Positions 34,968 through 44,099 are shown, numbered from the stretch's first letter. The stretch is 64,000 nucleotides of DNA from Ferrovibrio sp041906005 (GCF_041906005.1 NZ_JAYRJY010000002.1:186001-250000); one strand, 5' to 3'. The notes: generated by a model not told the origin, from the sequence alone. A program made the numbers and translations.

Positions 34968-36095
34968 ATGCAGCGACGTAAGTTCCTCAAAGGCGCCGCC
35001 CTGGCGGGCGCCGGCAGCATCGGTGTTGCCGCCAGTTTTCCTGCTCCGGCCCTCGCCCAGGGCATGCCGGAAATCAAATGGCGCATGACCTCCAGCTTCC
35101 CGAAAAGCCTGGACACCATCTACGGCGGCGCCGAAGTGGTGGCCAAGCGCGTGGAAGCGGCAACGGGCGGCAAGTTCCAGATCCGCGTTTTCGCCGCCGG
35201 TGAAATCGTTCCCGGCCTGCAGGTCGTGGACGCCGTGCAGAACGGCACCGTCGAATGCGGTCATACCGCCAACTACTACTATGTCGGCAAGGATCCCACC
35301 TTTGCCTTCGACACCGCCCTGCCTTTTGGCCTCAACGCCCGTCAGCAGGCTGCCTGGATGTATCACGGCGGTGGCCGCGAGCTGATGAACGAGTTCTTCA
35401 AGGACTATAACTGCCATGGCATTCCGGCAGGCAACACCGGCACGCAGATGGGCGGCTGGTTCCGCAAGGAAATCAAGACCGTCGAGGATCTCGCCGGCCT
35501 GAAGTTCCGCATCGGCGGCTTTGCCGGCCAGATCATGGCGCGCCTTGGCGCGGTGCCGCAGCAGATCGCCGGCGGCGACATCTACCCGGCGCTGGAAAAG
35601 GGCACCATCGATGCGGCCGAATGGATCGGCCCGTATGACGATGAGAAGCTCGGCTTCAACAAGGTGGCCAAGTACTATTACTATCCCGGCTTCTGGGAAG
35701 GTGGTCCGCAGCTCTCCGTTATGGTCAATCTCGAGCAGTGGGCCAAGCTGCCGAAGGAATACCAGAACATTCTCGAGGCGGCCTGCGCCGAGGCGAATGG
35801 CTGGATGGTGTCGAAATACGATGCGGTCAATCCGGCGGCCCTGCGCAAACTGGTGGCCGGCGGCACCCAGCTGCGCGCCTTCTCGCGGCCGATCATGGAA
35901 GCGGCATTCAACGCCGCCAACGAGGTCTACGCCGAAACCGCAGCCAAGAACGCGAAGTTCAAGAAGATCTACGACAGCTGGGCAAAGTTCCGCGACGAAG
36001 AGATTCTGTGGTGGCGGGTGGCCGAGAACACCTTCGACAACTTCATGATCGCTGCTTCGCAGAAGAAGAAACCCGCTCCGGCCAAGAAGGGCTGA
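34968..36095 (+). CDS. TRAP transporter periplasmic binding protein, second copy
   Basis: The tandem paralogue of the preceding gene, 375 residues. The Tat-type leader MQRRKFLKGAALAGAGSIGV and the mature sequence (PEIKWRMTSSFPKSLDTIYG, VPGLQVVDAVQNGTVECGHT, PAGNTGTQMGGWFRKEIKTV) are nearly those of the first copy; differences cluster around residues 60-70, 125-145 and 230-260. The ligand loop that differs, such as YTVSYYYVG versus HTANYYYVG, suggests related but not identical ligands. It converges on dctM and ends in two consecutive hairpins. Confidence 0.93.
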   Translation: MQRRKFLKGAALAGAGSIGVAASFPAPALAQGMPEIKWRMTSSFPKSLDTIYGGAEVVAKRVEAATGGKFQIRVFAAGEIVPGLQVVDAVQNGTVECGHTANYYYVGKDPTFAFDTALPFGLNARQQAAWMYHGGGRELMNEFFKDYNCHGIPAGNTGTQMGGWFRKEIKTVEDLAGLKFRIGGFAGQIMARLGAVPQQIAGGDIYPALEKGTIDAAEWIGPYDDEKLGFNKVAKYYYYPGFWEGGPQLSVMVNLEQWAKLPKEYQNILEAACAEANGWMVSKYDAVNPAALRKLVAGGTQLRAFSRPIMEAAFNAANEVYAETAAKNAKFKKIYDSWAKFRDEEILWWRVAENTFDNFMIAASQKKKPAPAKKG

Positions 36096-36105
36096 AGCAT
36101 CTGAG

Positions 36106-36135
36106 GAAAGGCCCCGGCAGGGGCCTTTCTTTTTT
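36106..36135 (+). terminator. Intrinsic terminator after the second TRAP binding-protein gene
   Basis: A 10-bp stem (GAAAGGCCCC/GGGGCCTTTC) with a GGCA loop followed by six T residues, 10 bp after the stop codon. Confidence 0.9.
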
Positions 36136-36142
36136 GGCAAAG

Positions 36143-36178
36143 AAAAATGGCCGGCCCTCTGGGCCGGCCATTCTTTTT
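36143..36178. terminator. Bidirectional terminator between the second TRAP binding-protein gene and dctM
   Basis: A 12-bp stem (AATGGCCGGCCC/GGGCCGGCCATT) with a TCT loop, preceded by AAAA and followed by CTTTTT. It serves dctM on the minus strand and backs up the first hairpin on the plus strand. Confidence 0.85.
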
Positions 36179-36197
36179 GCCGGATCCGTCGCCGCGC

Positions 36198-37745
36198 TTA
36201 TTTCGGCGCGTTGGGATCCTCTTCCTGTTCACCGAAATCAGGGGTGTCTTCTTCCGTCTCACCGGCCTCGGGCTCTTCCCCTGGCGTCTCGGATTCCGCT
36301 GCCGGATCACCACCGTAATTGGGCGATTCGATCTGCAGCTGCATCTGGACTTCGCTTTCGTTCAGAACCGGTCCGCGATCCAGCATCGAGGTGACCATCT
36401 CCGGGAAAGCGATCACGAGGCCAACCATGATGATCTGGATGCACACGAATGGCACCGCGCCCCAGTAGATCTGGCCCGTGGTGATCTTCGGGATCAGCTT
36501 GCCGGTCACCTTGTCGATGTAATCGGCCACTGGCGCGACGCTGCGCAGATAGAACAGCGCGAAACCGAAAGGCGGATGCATGAACGAGGTCTGCATGTTG
36601 ACGCCCAGCAGAACGCCGAACCAGATCAGGTCGATACCCAGTTTTTCCGCCGCCGGGCCAAGCAGCGGCACGACGATGAAGGCCAGCTCGAAGAAATCGA
36701 GGAAGAAGGCCAGCACGAACACCATGATGTTGACGACGATCAGGAAGCCCAGCTGGCCGCCCGGCAGACTGGTCAGCAGATGCTCCACCCACAGGTCGCC
36801 GTTCACGGCACGGAAAGTCAGGCCGAACACGGTGGAACCGATCAGGATGAAGATCACGAAGGCCGACAGCTTGGCCGTGGTATCCATCGCCTGGCGCAGC
36901 AGCGACCAGTCCAGCTTGCGCTTCATCAGCGCCAGGATCAGCGCGCCGGCAGCGCCCATAGCGCCACCTTCGGTGGGGGTCGCAACGCCGATAAAGATCG
37001 TGCCCAGAACCAGGAAGATCAGCACAAGCGGCGGCACCAGCGACACGCAGACCCGGATCGCAAGCTGCATGCCACGCAGCGAACGGGCCTCCGGTGGCAG
37101 GGCCGGTGCGGCATCCTTGTTGATCATGGAGATGATGAACACGTAACCGGCATACAGGGCCGCCAGGATCAGCCCCGGAATCATCGCACCGGCATACATG
37201 TCGCCGACCGAACGGCCGAGCTGGTCGGCCATCACGATCAGCACCAGGCTGGGCGGGATGATCTGTGCCAGCGTGCCGGATGCGGCAATGACGCCGGAGG
37301 CCAACCGACGATCATATCCATACCGCAGCATGATCGGCAGCGAGATCAGGCCCATCGAAATCACCGAGGCGGCCACCACACCGGTGGTCGCCGCCAGCAG
37401 GGCGCCCACGAAGATCACCGCATAGGCCAGGCCGCCACGCATCGGGCCGAACAACTGCCCGATCGTGTCCAGCAGGTCTTCTGCCATGCCGGATCGTTCA
37501 AGGATCAGACCCATGAAGGTGAAGAACGGGATCGCCAGCAGCGTGTCGTTCCGCATGATGCCGAACACGCGTTCGGGCAGCGCCTGCATCAGGGCCGGCG
37601 TCAGCAGGCCAAGTTCGATGCCGATGAAGGCGAACAACAGGCCGTTGGCGGCCAAGGCGAAGGCAACCGGATAGCCAAACAGAAGGAAGAAAACCAGCAC
37701 CACGAACATCAGTGGTGCCATGTTGTCAGTGAGGAACTGGATCAT
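36198..37745 (-). CDS. dctM: TRAP transporter large permease (DctM type)
   Basis: The main membrane subunit of the TRAP importer, which uses a sodium gradient. The 515-residue protein has about 12-13 membrane segments, with LFGYPVAFALAANGLLFAFI, PFFTFMGLILERSGMAEDLL and IIPPSLVLIVMADQLGRSVG typical of the large subunit. The last 55 residues are an acidic, proline-rich tail (PGEEPEAGETEEDTPDFGEQ) not seen in most members, so the protein is longer than the usual 425-460. It follows dctQ by 6 bp. Confidence 0.93.
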   Translation of the reverse strand: MIQFLTDNMAPLMFVVLVFFLLFGYPVAFALAANGLLFAFIGIELGLLTPALMQALPERVFGIMRNDTLLAIPFFTFMGLILERSGMAEDLLDTIGQLFGPMRGGLAYAVIFVGALLAATTGVVAASVISMGLISLPIMLRYGYDRRLASGVIAASGTLAQIIPPSLVLIVMADQLGRSVGDMYAGAMIPGLILAALYAGYVFIISMINKDAAPALPPEARSLRGMQLAIRVCVSLVPPLVLIFLVLGTIFIGVATPTEGGAMGAAGALILALMKRKLDWSLLRQAMDTTAKLSAFVIFILIGSTVFGLTFRAVNGDLWVEHLLTSLPGGQLGFLIVVNIMVFVLAFFLDFFELAFIVVPLLGPAAEKLGIDLIWFGVLLGVNMQTSFMHPPFGFALFYLRSVAPVADYIDKVTGKLIPKITTGQIYWGAVPFVCIQIIMVGLVIAFPEMVTSMLDRGPVLNESEVQMQLQIESPNYGGDPAAESETPGEEPEAGETEEDTPDFGEQEEDPNAPK

Positions 37746-37751
37746 CGGTGA

Positions 37752-38315
37752 TTACTCCGCCGGGCCTTCAACCGGACTATGGGCATCCTGTTTCTTCGGC
37801 GCCGGATTGGGGATCAGGCCCTGCAGGAACGCGATGCGTTTGATCAATTCGGAGATACCCTGCAAAACCAGCAGCAGGAATCCGGCGGGGATCAGCAGCT
37901 TCACCGGCCAGCGGATCAGGCCGCCTGCGTCGCTCGACATCTCGTGTCGAACGAAGGATTCGACCAGCACCGGCCAGGACAGGTACATGATGATGATCGA
38001 GATCGGCAGCAGGAACAGCACCGTGCCGATGATGTCGATCCAGATCAGGGTGCGCTCGGAAAACCGGCTGACGATCACGTCGATCCGGATATGCTCGTTG
38101 CGCAACAGCGTGTAGCCGGCGCAGAGCATGAAGATCGCCGAGAAGAGGTACCATTGCACCTCGAGCCAGGCATTCGAACTGGTGTGGAAGGCGTAACGGA
38201 CGACCGCATTGCCCGAACTGATGATGACCGCTACCAGAACCGCCCAATAGACAAAGCGGCCGACAGCGCCATTCAAACCGTCGATCAGACGGCTGAGTGC
38301 CAGAAGGATATTCAC
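37752..38315 (-). CDS. dctQ: TRAP transporter small permease (DctQ type)
   Basis: The four-helix small membrane subunit, 187 residues: GRFVYWAVLVAVIISSGNAV, WLEVQWYLFSAIFMLCAGYT, RNEHIRIDVIVSRFSERTLI and a last helix KLLIPAGFLLLVLQGISELI. WxEVQWYLF and NEHIRIDV are strong DctQ landmarks. It is the first gene of the dctQM transcript; the binding proteins are supplied by the two convergent genes on the plus strand. Confidence 0.92.
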   Translation of the reverse strand: MNILLALSRLIDGLNGAVGRFVYWAVLVAVIISSGNAVVRYAFHTSSNAWLEVQWYLFSAIFMLCAGYTLLRNEHIRIDVIVSRFSERTLIWIDIIGTVLFLLPISIIIMYLSWPVLVESFVRHEMSSDAGGLIRWPVKLLIPAGFLLLVLQGISELIKRIAFLQGLIPNPAPKKQDAHSPVEGPAE

Positions 38316-38692
38316 TAGACCTCCCTACCCCGACACCTCCGGCCCTTGGGCCGCGAGATGGTAAAAAAGCACTTTGGCGGCAGCGAGTTACCCCCGCCAC
38401 GCCTGCCGGTCAACCCACCGTGGGGAATGACCCTGTTTTTTATGCCCCCTGTTAAGGCGGCCCGGTTATAGCAGATTGCTCCCCTGATGCGAAATATTTG
38501 TTGGCCGGCGAATAGGTTACGAAAAAGTTATGCGACGTTTTCCGGGGTTTGCCCAAAAATCCGTCAGTCCGTGTCCGGAAAATTTAAGGCTTTTAAAACA
38601 ATATGCTGGGAAACTGGTAGCGCACCTCGGGGTTGTGTCGCACTATCCGGAGACGCCATCACCGGACGCCAGAAAGGATCGTCTTTTTCGCC
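38316..38692. other. 377-bp non-coding interval with divergent promoters expected
   Basis: It lies between dctQ (minus) and an unknown gene (plus), so promoters for both should lie here. It is more A+T-rich than its surroundings. I see one interrupted inverted repeat: TTTTCCGG at 38538-38545 and CCGGAAAA at 38575-38582, separated by 29 bp. No tRNA, no convincing small frame and no riboswitch pattern was recognised. Confidence 0.5.
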
Positions 38693-39121
38693 ATGTGGCG
38701 CAGCGTCGTGAAACGAGCTTCCAAGCGGCCGGCTGAGCCAGACCTGGCGCCGACCCCGCGCGACCGCGAACGCGTCGACGGCATCATCAACAAGATATCG
38801 GAAGAAACGTTGCTGGTGTTCGACCTGCTGAAAGACGGCATGGTCAAAGAAGCCTCGTTCAAGACGGTTGAGGAAAGCATCACCCGGCATTGCATCCTCT
38901 CCACGTTCGAGCAGGTGCGCGCCGATGCATTCCGCGATGCGGCGGGGCTTGCCCGCCATCAGGCGCGCCGCTTTGCCGAAGCCGCCCTGGAAATGCCTGA
39001 GCCGCAGCAGAGACAGTTCGTGCTGTCTGTCTCGCAGGCGTTTGAGCGTTTTGCCAAACAGCTCCAGACCATTGAACAAAAAGCTCTGGCCGACAAACAA
39101 CGCCGCGAAAAACAGGATTGA
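38693..39121 (+). CDS. Conserved small helical protein of unknown function
   Basis: A 142-residue soluble protein with no signal or membrane segment. After a basic N-terminus (MWRSVVKRASKRPAEPDLAP) it is almost all helix: VDGIINKISEETLLVFDLLK, VEESITRHCILSTFEQVRAD, LARHQARRFAEAALEMPEPQ and a C-terminal coiled coil FERFAKQLQTIEQKALADKQ. I do not recognise a family. It precedes another unknown gene by 90 bp in the same direction. The start is uncertain: the ATG at 38693 has only a weak ribosome binding site. Confidence 0.6.
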   Translation: MWRSVVKRASKRPAEPDLAPTPRDRERVDGIINKISEETLLVFDLLKDGMVKEASFKTVEESITRHCILSTFEQVRADAFRDAAGLARHQARRFAEAALEMPEPQQRQFVLSVSQAFERFAKQLQTIEQKALADKQRREKQD

Positions 39122-39211
39122 TTACTGAGCGGGTCTTGCAAAAAGCGAGATGCCGCGCAAAGATTCGTCTCGCTACAAATTCTAGTACAAGCCGAACTCG
39201 TGGGGGAATAA

Positions 39212-40402
39212 ATGGTGTTCGGAAATTTGTTCGGCTCGCGGGCCTATGCTTACGAAATCTATGTTCAGGTTGATGGCCGCTGGCGTCTGGACAAGCGTCT
39301 TGAAGGCGATTCCGGCATGACGCAGCATGCCAACGAGCAGATGGAAAAATCCGCCATCGCCCAGGCCAATGCCCTGCTGAACATGGGCGATTTCACCGCG
39401 GTGAAGATTCTGCGTTCTCGCGCCCGATCCGACGGCTTTGCGACCCAGACCGAGATCTTCAGCAAAACGGCGTCGGCAAAAGCCAAGGCGATGGTGACGC
39501 GCCCGTTCAAGGGCGTGTTCCCGGTTTGCGAGACCGTCTACGACCTGGCCCGCCGGCCCGCCGCCAAGGGCTTCAGCGCCACCTTCCGTGAATTCCTCGA
39601 CAAACAGAACTCGACTGCCATCGAGTTGCTGCACTCGCCCCAGCACCAGCGCAAGCTGAACGATATGAGCAATTTCCTGCGTGCCGGGCTCTATGCCCTG
39701 GCCGGCGCGCAGACGCAGCCCGGCCTGCCCAGCCAGGCCGAGCGCAGCAAGAAGCTGGAAGCCCTGTTCGACAAGCTGCTCCAGCGCACGCGCGACGCGA
39801 TGGCGGAGAAAAACCTGCCGCCATTTGAAAACAACGATTTTGCCAGACTTTACGAACGCCTGGCCGCGCGCATGCAGGATGACGAGATGCGCTTCACCTA
39901 TTTTTTCCAGACCGCCAAGGTCACGCAGACCATGTCGAGCTATGCCGCGCGACTGGATATCATCCTGACCGACATGATCGACCGGCCTATGAATGGCAAT
40001 GGCGCCCTGCTCGATGAACTGGCCGCAGCCTGCCTCGACTCAACGACGCTGATCCAGGATCTGCTCGGCTCACGGCCCGGTCTGGCGGAAGCCCTGATCG
40101 CTCTGGCCGATCTTTCCGCCGGCAAGCTTGCCATGCCGACCAAGCCCGACCCATTGCTTGAGAAGCTGAATCGCACACTCGGCGAAGGGCGGCTGCCCTT
40201 CTGCGCCGACACGATCTGGGAGCGCATCCTGTCCAACCTGAATTCGAAGGCCCTGCTCAGCAAGAACGAGCCCAAGAAGGAATGGCAGATGTCGCGCAAC
40301 CTCAATCAGAAGCTGATGACGGTCGTGCCCGAGCATCACAAGGAAGCCGTCGAATACGCCGGCCGTATGCGCATCGAGCGCGCCCGCAACATGGAAAACT
40401 GA
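39212..40402 (+). CDS. Conserved protein of unknown function
   Basis: A 396-residue soluble protein. GGGGGAATAA precedes the ATG, a good ribosome binding site. Residues 10-80 form a small alpha/beta unit (YAYEIYVQVDGRWRLDKRLE, HANEQMEKSAIAQANALLNM, DFTAVKILRSRARSDGFATQ) that looks like a compact recognition domain. The rest is helical with a conserved-looking RLYERLAARMQDDEMRFTYF segment and a long C-terminal helical part. I recall no named family. Its place beside another helical unknown suggests a pair, but no function can be assigned. Confidence 0.7.
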   Translation: MVFGNLFGSRAYAYEIYVQVDGRWRLDKRLEGDSGMTQHANEQMEKSAIAQANALLNMGDFTAVKILRSRARSDGFATQTEIFSKTASAKAKAMVTRPFKGVFPVCETVYDLARRPAAKGFSATFREFLDKQNSTAIELLHSPQHQRKLNDMSNFLRAGLYALAGAQTQPGLPSQAERSKKLEALFDKLLQRTRDAMAEKNLPPFENNDFARLYERLAARMQDDEMRFTYFFQTAKVTQTMSSYAARLDIILTDMIDRPMNGNGALLDELAAACLDSTTLIQDLLGSRPGLAEALIALADLSAGKLAMPTKPDPLLEKLNRTLGEGRLPFCADTIWERILSNLNSKALLSKNEPKKEWQMSRNLNQKLMTVVPEHHKEAVEYAGRMRIERARNMEN

Positions 40403-40411
40403 GCCAGGCGC

Positions 40412-40440
40412 GACTGGATCAGGATGCTCCTGATCCAGTC
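40412..40440. terminator. Perfect 13-bp inverted repeat between converging genes
   Basis: Arms GACTGGATCAGGA and TCCTGATCCAGTC around a TGC loop, 9 bp after the plus-strand stop and 17 bp after the minus-strand pentapeptide gene stop. There is no T-tract on either side, so this may be a roadblock or a transcript-end stabiliser rather than a classic intrinsic terminator. Confidence 0.6.
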
Positions 40441-40457
40441 TGCGGCTTAGGCCTGAC

Positions 40458-41723
40458 TTAACCTTGGGGCGGCAACTGGGCGCCGGTCGTATCGGCGCCA
40501 TTCATGTCGGTATTGACCATCTTGGCGTCGGTGAGGTTGGCATTGATCAGCCGCGCCCGCGTCAGCTTGGCATCGATCAGGTTGGCGCCCTTCAGCAGGG
40601 CATCTGAGAAATCCGCTTCCGTTGCGTCCGCGGCCGCCAGGCTGGCCGACCAGAAACGGCCGATCGGCTTGCCATCGGGACCACGTAGCGGCACCTGGCC
40701 GAACTGCGCGCGCTGCAGGATCGCCTTGTGCAGGGTGGCGCGGGCGAGATTGGCGCCGTTGGCGAGTGCCCCGATCAGGTTCGCGCCGGTGAGATCGGCT
40801 TCCGACAGGTCGGTCATCACCAGATTGGCGTTCTGCAGCTTGGCGCCGGCCAGCTTGGCCCCTTTCAGGTTCGCGCCGCTGAGATCTTTGCCCGACAGGT
40901 CGATGCGTTCCATGTTCAGACCGGCGAGATCGGCACGCGAGCCTTCCTTGCCGTCGGTCTTGATCCACTTCTCGTGTTCCTGAAGGATATTCGCCACCGT
41001 ATCGCCGAAGCTGGAAACATCGACGAACAGTTCGGCGCCCGCGAAATTGGCGGAATCCATATCGACATCTTCCAGGATCGCGCCCTTCAGGTCGGCGCCC
41101 TGGAAATCGGCGCCATCGATCAGCGCCAGCGACATGTCGACGCCGCGCAGGCAGGCACCCTTGAAATCGGCGCCGGCCAGGTTGGCCTTGCGCAGCGACA
41201 CCTTGGTCAGGTTGGCGCGCGACAGGTTGGCGCCGGCCAGGTTGACGCCGTTCATGTTCGAGCCGGTCAGGTTGGAACCGCGCAGGTTGGCCTCGGCCAG
41301 GTCCGCGCCGCCGGTATTGGCCTTCGGCTTTTTGCCGCTGGCATCCTTGGCGCCGAAACCGACGCCATCGTCAGAAGCCTGCATCAGCGCGCCGCCGCGG
41401 AAATCCACGCCCATCAGGCGGGCGCCCGCAAGCGTGGCGCCGCGCATCGAAGCGCCGCGCAGATCGGCCTTGGACAGATCGGCGCGCGACAGGTCCGCCC
41501 GCTCCAGGTTGGCGGCGAACAGATCGGCTTCGGACAGATTGGTCTCGACCAGCACGGCGCGCGAGAGATTGGCGCCGGAAAGCTTGGCCGCCCGCAGGTC
41601 GGCGCCGCTGAAGTCGTAGCCCTGAAGATCGGCCAGAGAAAGATTCAGACGGGCTCCACGAGGACGCTTGAGCAGCCACTCTCTGTGGCGGCCGAGCATC
41701 CGTTCTACTTCCATCGGGTTCAT
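40458..41723 (-). CDS. Pentapeptide repeat protein
   Basis: A 421-residue protein built of A(D/N)LXX repeats, which fold as a right-handed quadrilateral beta helix. Two blocks are visible: about residues 27-110 (ADLQGYDFSGADLRAAKLSG onward) and about 140-235, then, after a non-repeat insert (DVSFGDTV region, about 235-265), a third block to the end. The leader MNPMEVERMLGRHREWLLKR is a short helix. Such proteins can mimic DNA (gyrase protection) or act as scaffolds; nothing here selects one role. It has no signal peptide. Confidence 0.88.
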   Translation of the reverse strand: MNPMEVERMLGRHREWLLKRPRGARLNLSLADLQGYDFSGADLRAAKLSGANLSRAVLVETNLSEADLFAANLERADLSRADLSKADLRGASMRGATLAGARLMGVDFRGGALMQASDDGVGFGAKDASGKKPKANTGGADLAEANLRGSNLTGSNMNGVNLAGANLSRANLTKVSLRKANLAGADFKGACLRGVDMSLALIDGADFQGADLKGAILEDVDMDSANFAGAELFVDVSSFGDTVANILQEHEKWIKTDGKEGSRADLAGLNMERIDLSGKDLSGANLKGAKLAGAKLQNANLVMTDLSEADLTGANLIGALANGANLARATLHKAILQRAQFGQVPLRGPDGKPIGRFWSASLAAADATEADFSDALLKGANLIDAKLTRARLINANLTDAKMVNTDMNGADTTGAQLPPQG

Positions 41724-41964
41724 TCTGACCCTTTACCCCCTCTAGCCTACTGACGGCGCCCCTGATATTCGGGTTATCCCTTTGCCGCATAAATATTCCA
41801 TGAATTTTAATGCGTTTCCCCGGCCCGACGCAATGTTTCCCGCCGGCCCGGCGGCACGGATCGGTCGCGGGGGCCGCATGAGACTGAGGCGACAATTGTT
41901 TGAGACAGCCGACCAAACTTCATAGACTTAGCCTGCGTCTCTCCTCCCTTGGTATAGTCCAGCC

Positions 41965-43035
41965 ATGACCGATCCAGCCAAACTGCAGGCCCTGCGCGCG
42001 AAGTTCGCCGACACAAAAGGTGGGGATATCTTCGACCCGGCCTTCCGCGCCGTGGCCGAGCAGCAGTTCAGCGATGGCGACCGGCGCAAATGGCCTTTCT
42101 CCGACGTCGCCACCCTCCTCGATGCCCCCTACCGGCCCGAGGCCGCCCAGAGCGAGGACTTCGCCAGCCTGGATTTCGCCCTGATCGGCCTGCCGATGGA
42201 CCTGGGTGTGACGAATCGTGCCGGCGCCCGGCTGGGGCCACGGGCGGTGCGCGCGGTGGAACGCATCGGCCCCTATGAGCATGCCCTGAAGATGGCACCC
42301 TTTGCCGGCTGCAAGGCGGCCGATATCGGCGACGTACCGTTCCGCAGCCGCTTCAGCCTGGAAAGCTGCCACGAGGATATCGAAGCCTTCTACCAGCGCA
42401 TCAAGGCCGCCGGGGTGATCCCGCTGTCGGTGGGCGGCGACCATTCGGTCACCTGGCCGATCCTCAAGGCCCTGGGCGCCGAGCGGCCCGTGGGCCTGGT
42501 GCATATCGATGCCCATTGCGACACGTCCGGGCCCTACGAGGGTTCGAAATTCCACCATGGCGGCCCCTTCCGCATGGCGGTGCTGGACGGCGTGCTGGAC
42601 CCCGAACGCACCATCCAGATCGGCATCCGCGGCGGCGCCGAATACCTGTGGGAATTCTCCTACGAGTCCGGGATGACGGTGATCCATGCCGAGGAGGTCG
42701 CCGCGATGGGCATCCCGGCGGTGATCGCCAAGGCCCGCCAGGTGGTGGGCGACGGGCCGGTCTATGTCTCGTTCGACGTGGACGGCCTGGACCCCGCCTT
42801 CGCGCCGGGCACCGGCACGCCCGAGATCGGGGGCCTGAGCACGGCCGAGGCGCTGGCGATCCTGCGCGGCCTGATCGGCCTGGACGTGATCGGCGGCGAC
42901 GTGGTGGAGGTGGCGCCGCAATATGACGGCACCACCAACACGGCGCAGGCCGGCGCGCAGATGCTGTTCACGATCTTCTGCCTTGCCCGCGCGGCCCAAG
43001 AAAAGCGCAAGGGGGAGAAGCGAAAGACGAAATAG
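41965..43035 (+). CDS. Agmatinase-family ureohydrolase
   Basis: A dimanganese hydrolase of 356 residues. Metal ligands are in GGDHSVTWPILK (His), VHIDAHCDTSGPYEG (Asp-His-Asp) and VSFDVDGLDPAFAPGTGTPE (Asp-Asp). The segment GSKFHHGGPFRMAV and the N-terminal LGVTNRAGARLGPRAVR fit the agmatinase/guanidinobutyrase/guanidinase group rather than arginase; I cannot tell which guanidino compound is used. There is no Shine-Dalgarno before ATG, while TATAGT lies at 41953-41958, so the mRNA may be leaderless. It converges on the SDR gene. Confidence 0.9.
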   Translation: MTDPAKLQALRAKFADTKGGDIFDPAFRAVAEQQFSDGDRRKWPFSDVATLLDAPYRPEAAQSEDFASLDFALIGLPMDLGVTNRAGARLGPRAVRAVERIGPYEHALKMAPFAGCKAADIGDVPFRSRFSLESCHEDIEAFYQRIKAAGVIPLSVGGDHSVTWPILKALGAERPVGLVHIDAHCDTSGPYEGSKFHHGGPFRMAVLDGVLDPERTIQIGIRGGAEYLWEFSYESGMTVIHAEEVAAMGIPAVIAKARQVVGDGPVYVSFDVDGLDPAFAPGTGTPEIGGLSTAEALAILRGLIGLDVIGGDVVEVAPQYDGTTNTAQAGAQMLFTIFCLARAAQEKRKGEKRKTK

Positions 43036-43038
43036 AGA

Positions 43039-43794
43039 TCAGCCGCGCCCGACGAAGGGCATCTTGGTGGCCATCACCGTCATGAACAGCACGTTGGCAT
43101 CCAGCGGCAGGCTGGCCATGTGCACCACGGCATTGGCGACATGCTCGACATCCATGCGTGGTTCGGCCCGGGTGGAGCCGTCGGGCTGCAGCACGCCGGC
43201 CTTCATGCGCTCGGTCATTTCCGTCGCCGCGTTGCCGATGTCGATCTGGCCCACGGCGATGTCGTAGGCACGGCCATCGAGCGAGCTGGCCTTGGTGAGG
43301 CCGGAGATGGCGTGCTTGGTGGCGGTATAGGGCGCCGAGAACGGGCGCGGCGCATAGGCCGAGATCGAGCCGTTGTTGATGATGCGGCCGCCGCGCGGGG
43401 TCTGGTCCTTCATGATGCGGAAGGCTTCCTGGGTGCACAGGAATGGCCCGGTGAGATTGACGTCCACCACCGCCTTCCACTGCTCATACGACAGGTCTTC
43501 CAGCGGCATGGCCGGCGTGCCCATGCCGGCATTGTTGAACAGCACGTCCAGGCGGCCGAAAGCCTGCTTGGTCTTGGCGAACAGCGCCTTCACCTGGGCA
43601 TGGTCGCCCACATCGGTAGCGACGGCCACGGCACGCGCGCCCAGGGCCTCGGCCTCGCGGGCCGCCTGCTGCAGCGGCTCCAGCCGCCGGCCGGCCAGCA
43701 CCACGCTGTAGCCGGCTTTTGCCAGCGCCAGCGCCGACGCCTTGCCGATGCCGGTGCCCGCGCCGGTGATCAGGGCGACCTTGGTGGTGGTCAT
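43039..43794 (-). CDS. Short-chain dehydrogenase/reductase
   Basis: A classical SDR of 251 residues. The cofactor motif is TGAGTGIGKASALALAKAG, followed by NNAGMG, and the catalytic set is N-S-Y-K with IINNGSISAYAP and YTATKHAISGLTKA. An arginine pair after the second strand (AGRRLEPLQ) suggests NADP(H). The substrate is unknown. The stop is 3 bp from the end of the convergent ureohydrolase gene. Confidence 0.9.
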   Translation of the reverse strand: MTTTKVALITGAGTGIGKASALALAKAGYSVVLAGRRLEPLQQAAREAEALGARAVAVATDVGDHAQVKALFAKTKQAFGRLDVLFNNAGMGTPAMPLEDLSYEQWKAVVDVNLTGPFLCTQEAFRIMKDQTPRGGRIINNGSISAYAPRPFSAPYTATKHAISGLTKASSLDGRAYDIAVGQIDIGNAATEMTERMKAGVLQPDGSTRAEPRMDVEHVANAVVHMASLPLDANVLFMTVMATKMPFVGRG

Positions 43795-44099
43795 CTTCTG
43801 GTTTCCTCCAAACTTTTAATCCGGGTGCCTACCATACCCGTCCGCCTGCGTCAGGAAAGCGCCGGAACGGAACTCTGCCGGCGAACCATATGGATCGCGC
43901 ATTTTGTTTGCCGTTGTGCGGCACGTTTTCAGCCGGTTTGCGTTGTTTTGCGATGGTTTTGATGTGTTAAAGCATTGAATTTACTGGAAACTGTGATTTT
44001 CCATAATCAGAAACTGGAATTTCGTTATTAAGAACAATATAGCAACATATTGGGCGGAGGACAAGCTCAACGAAACGAGAGCATTCAGGCTGGGAGAAA
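43795..44099. other. 305-bp A+T-rich non-coding interval left of tRNA-Arg
   Basis: Between the SDR start and the 3' end of the tRNA-Arg gene. The right 140 bp are distinctly A+T-rich, with short repeats of ACTGGAA near 43984 and 44012 and a small dyad GATTTTCCATAATC. No open frame with coding character and no obvious T-tract terminator for the tRNA was found. Confidence 0.5.
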
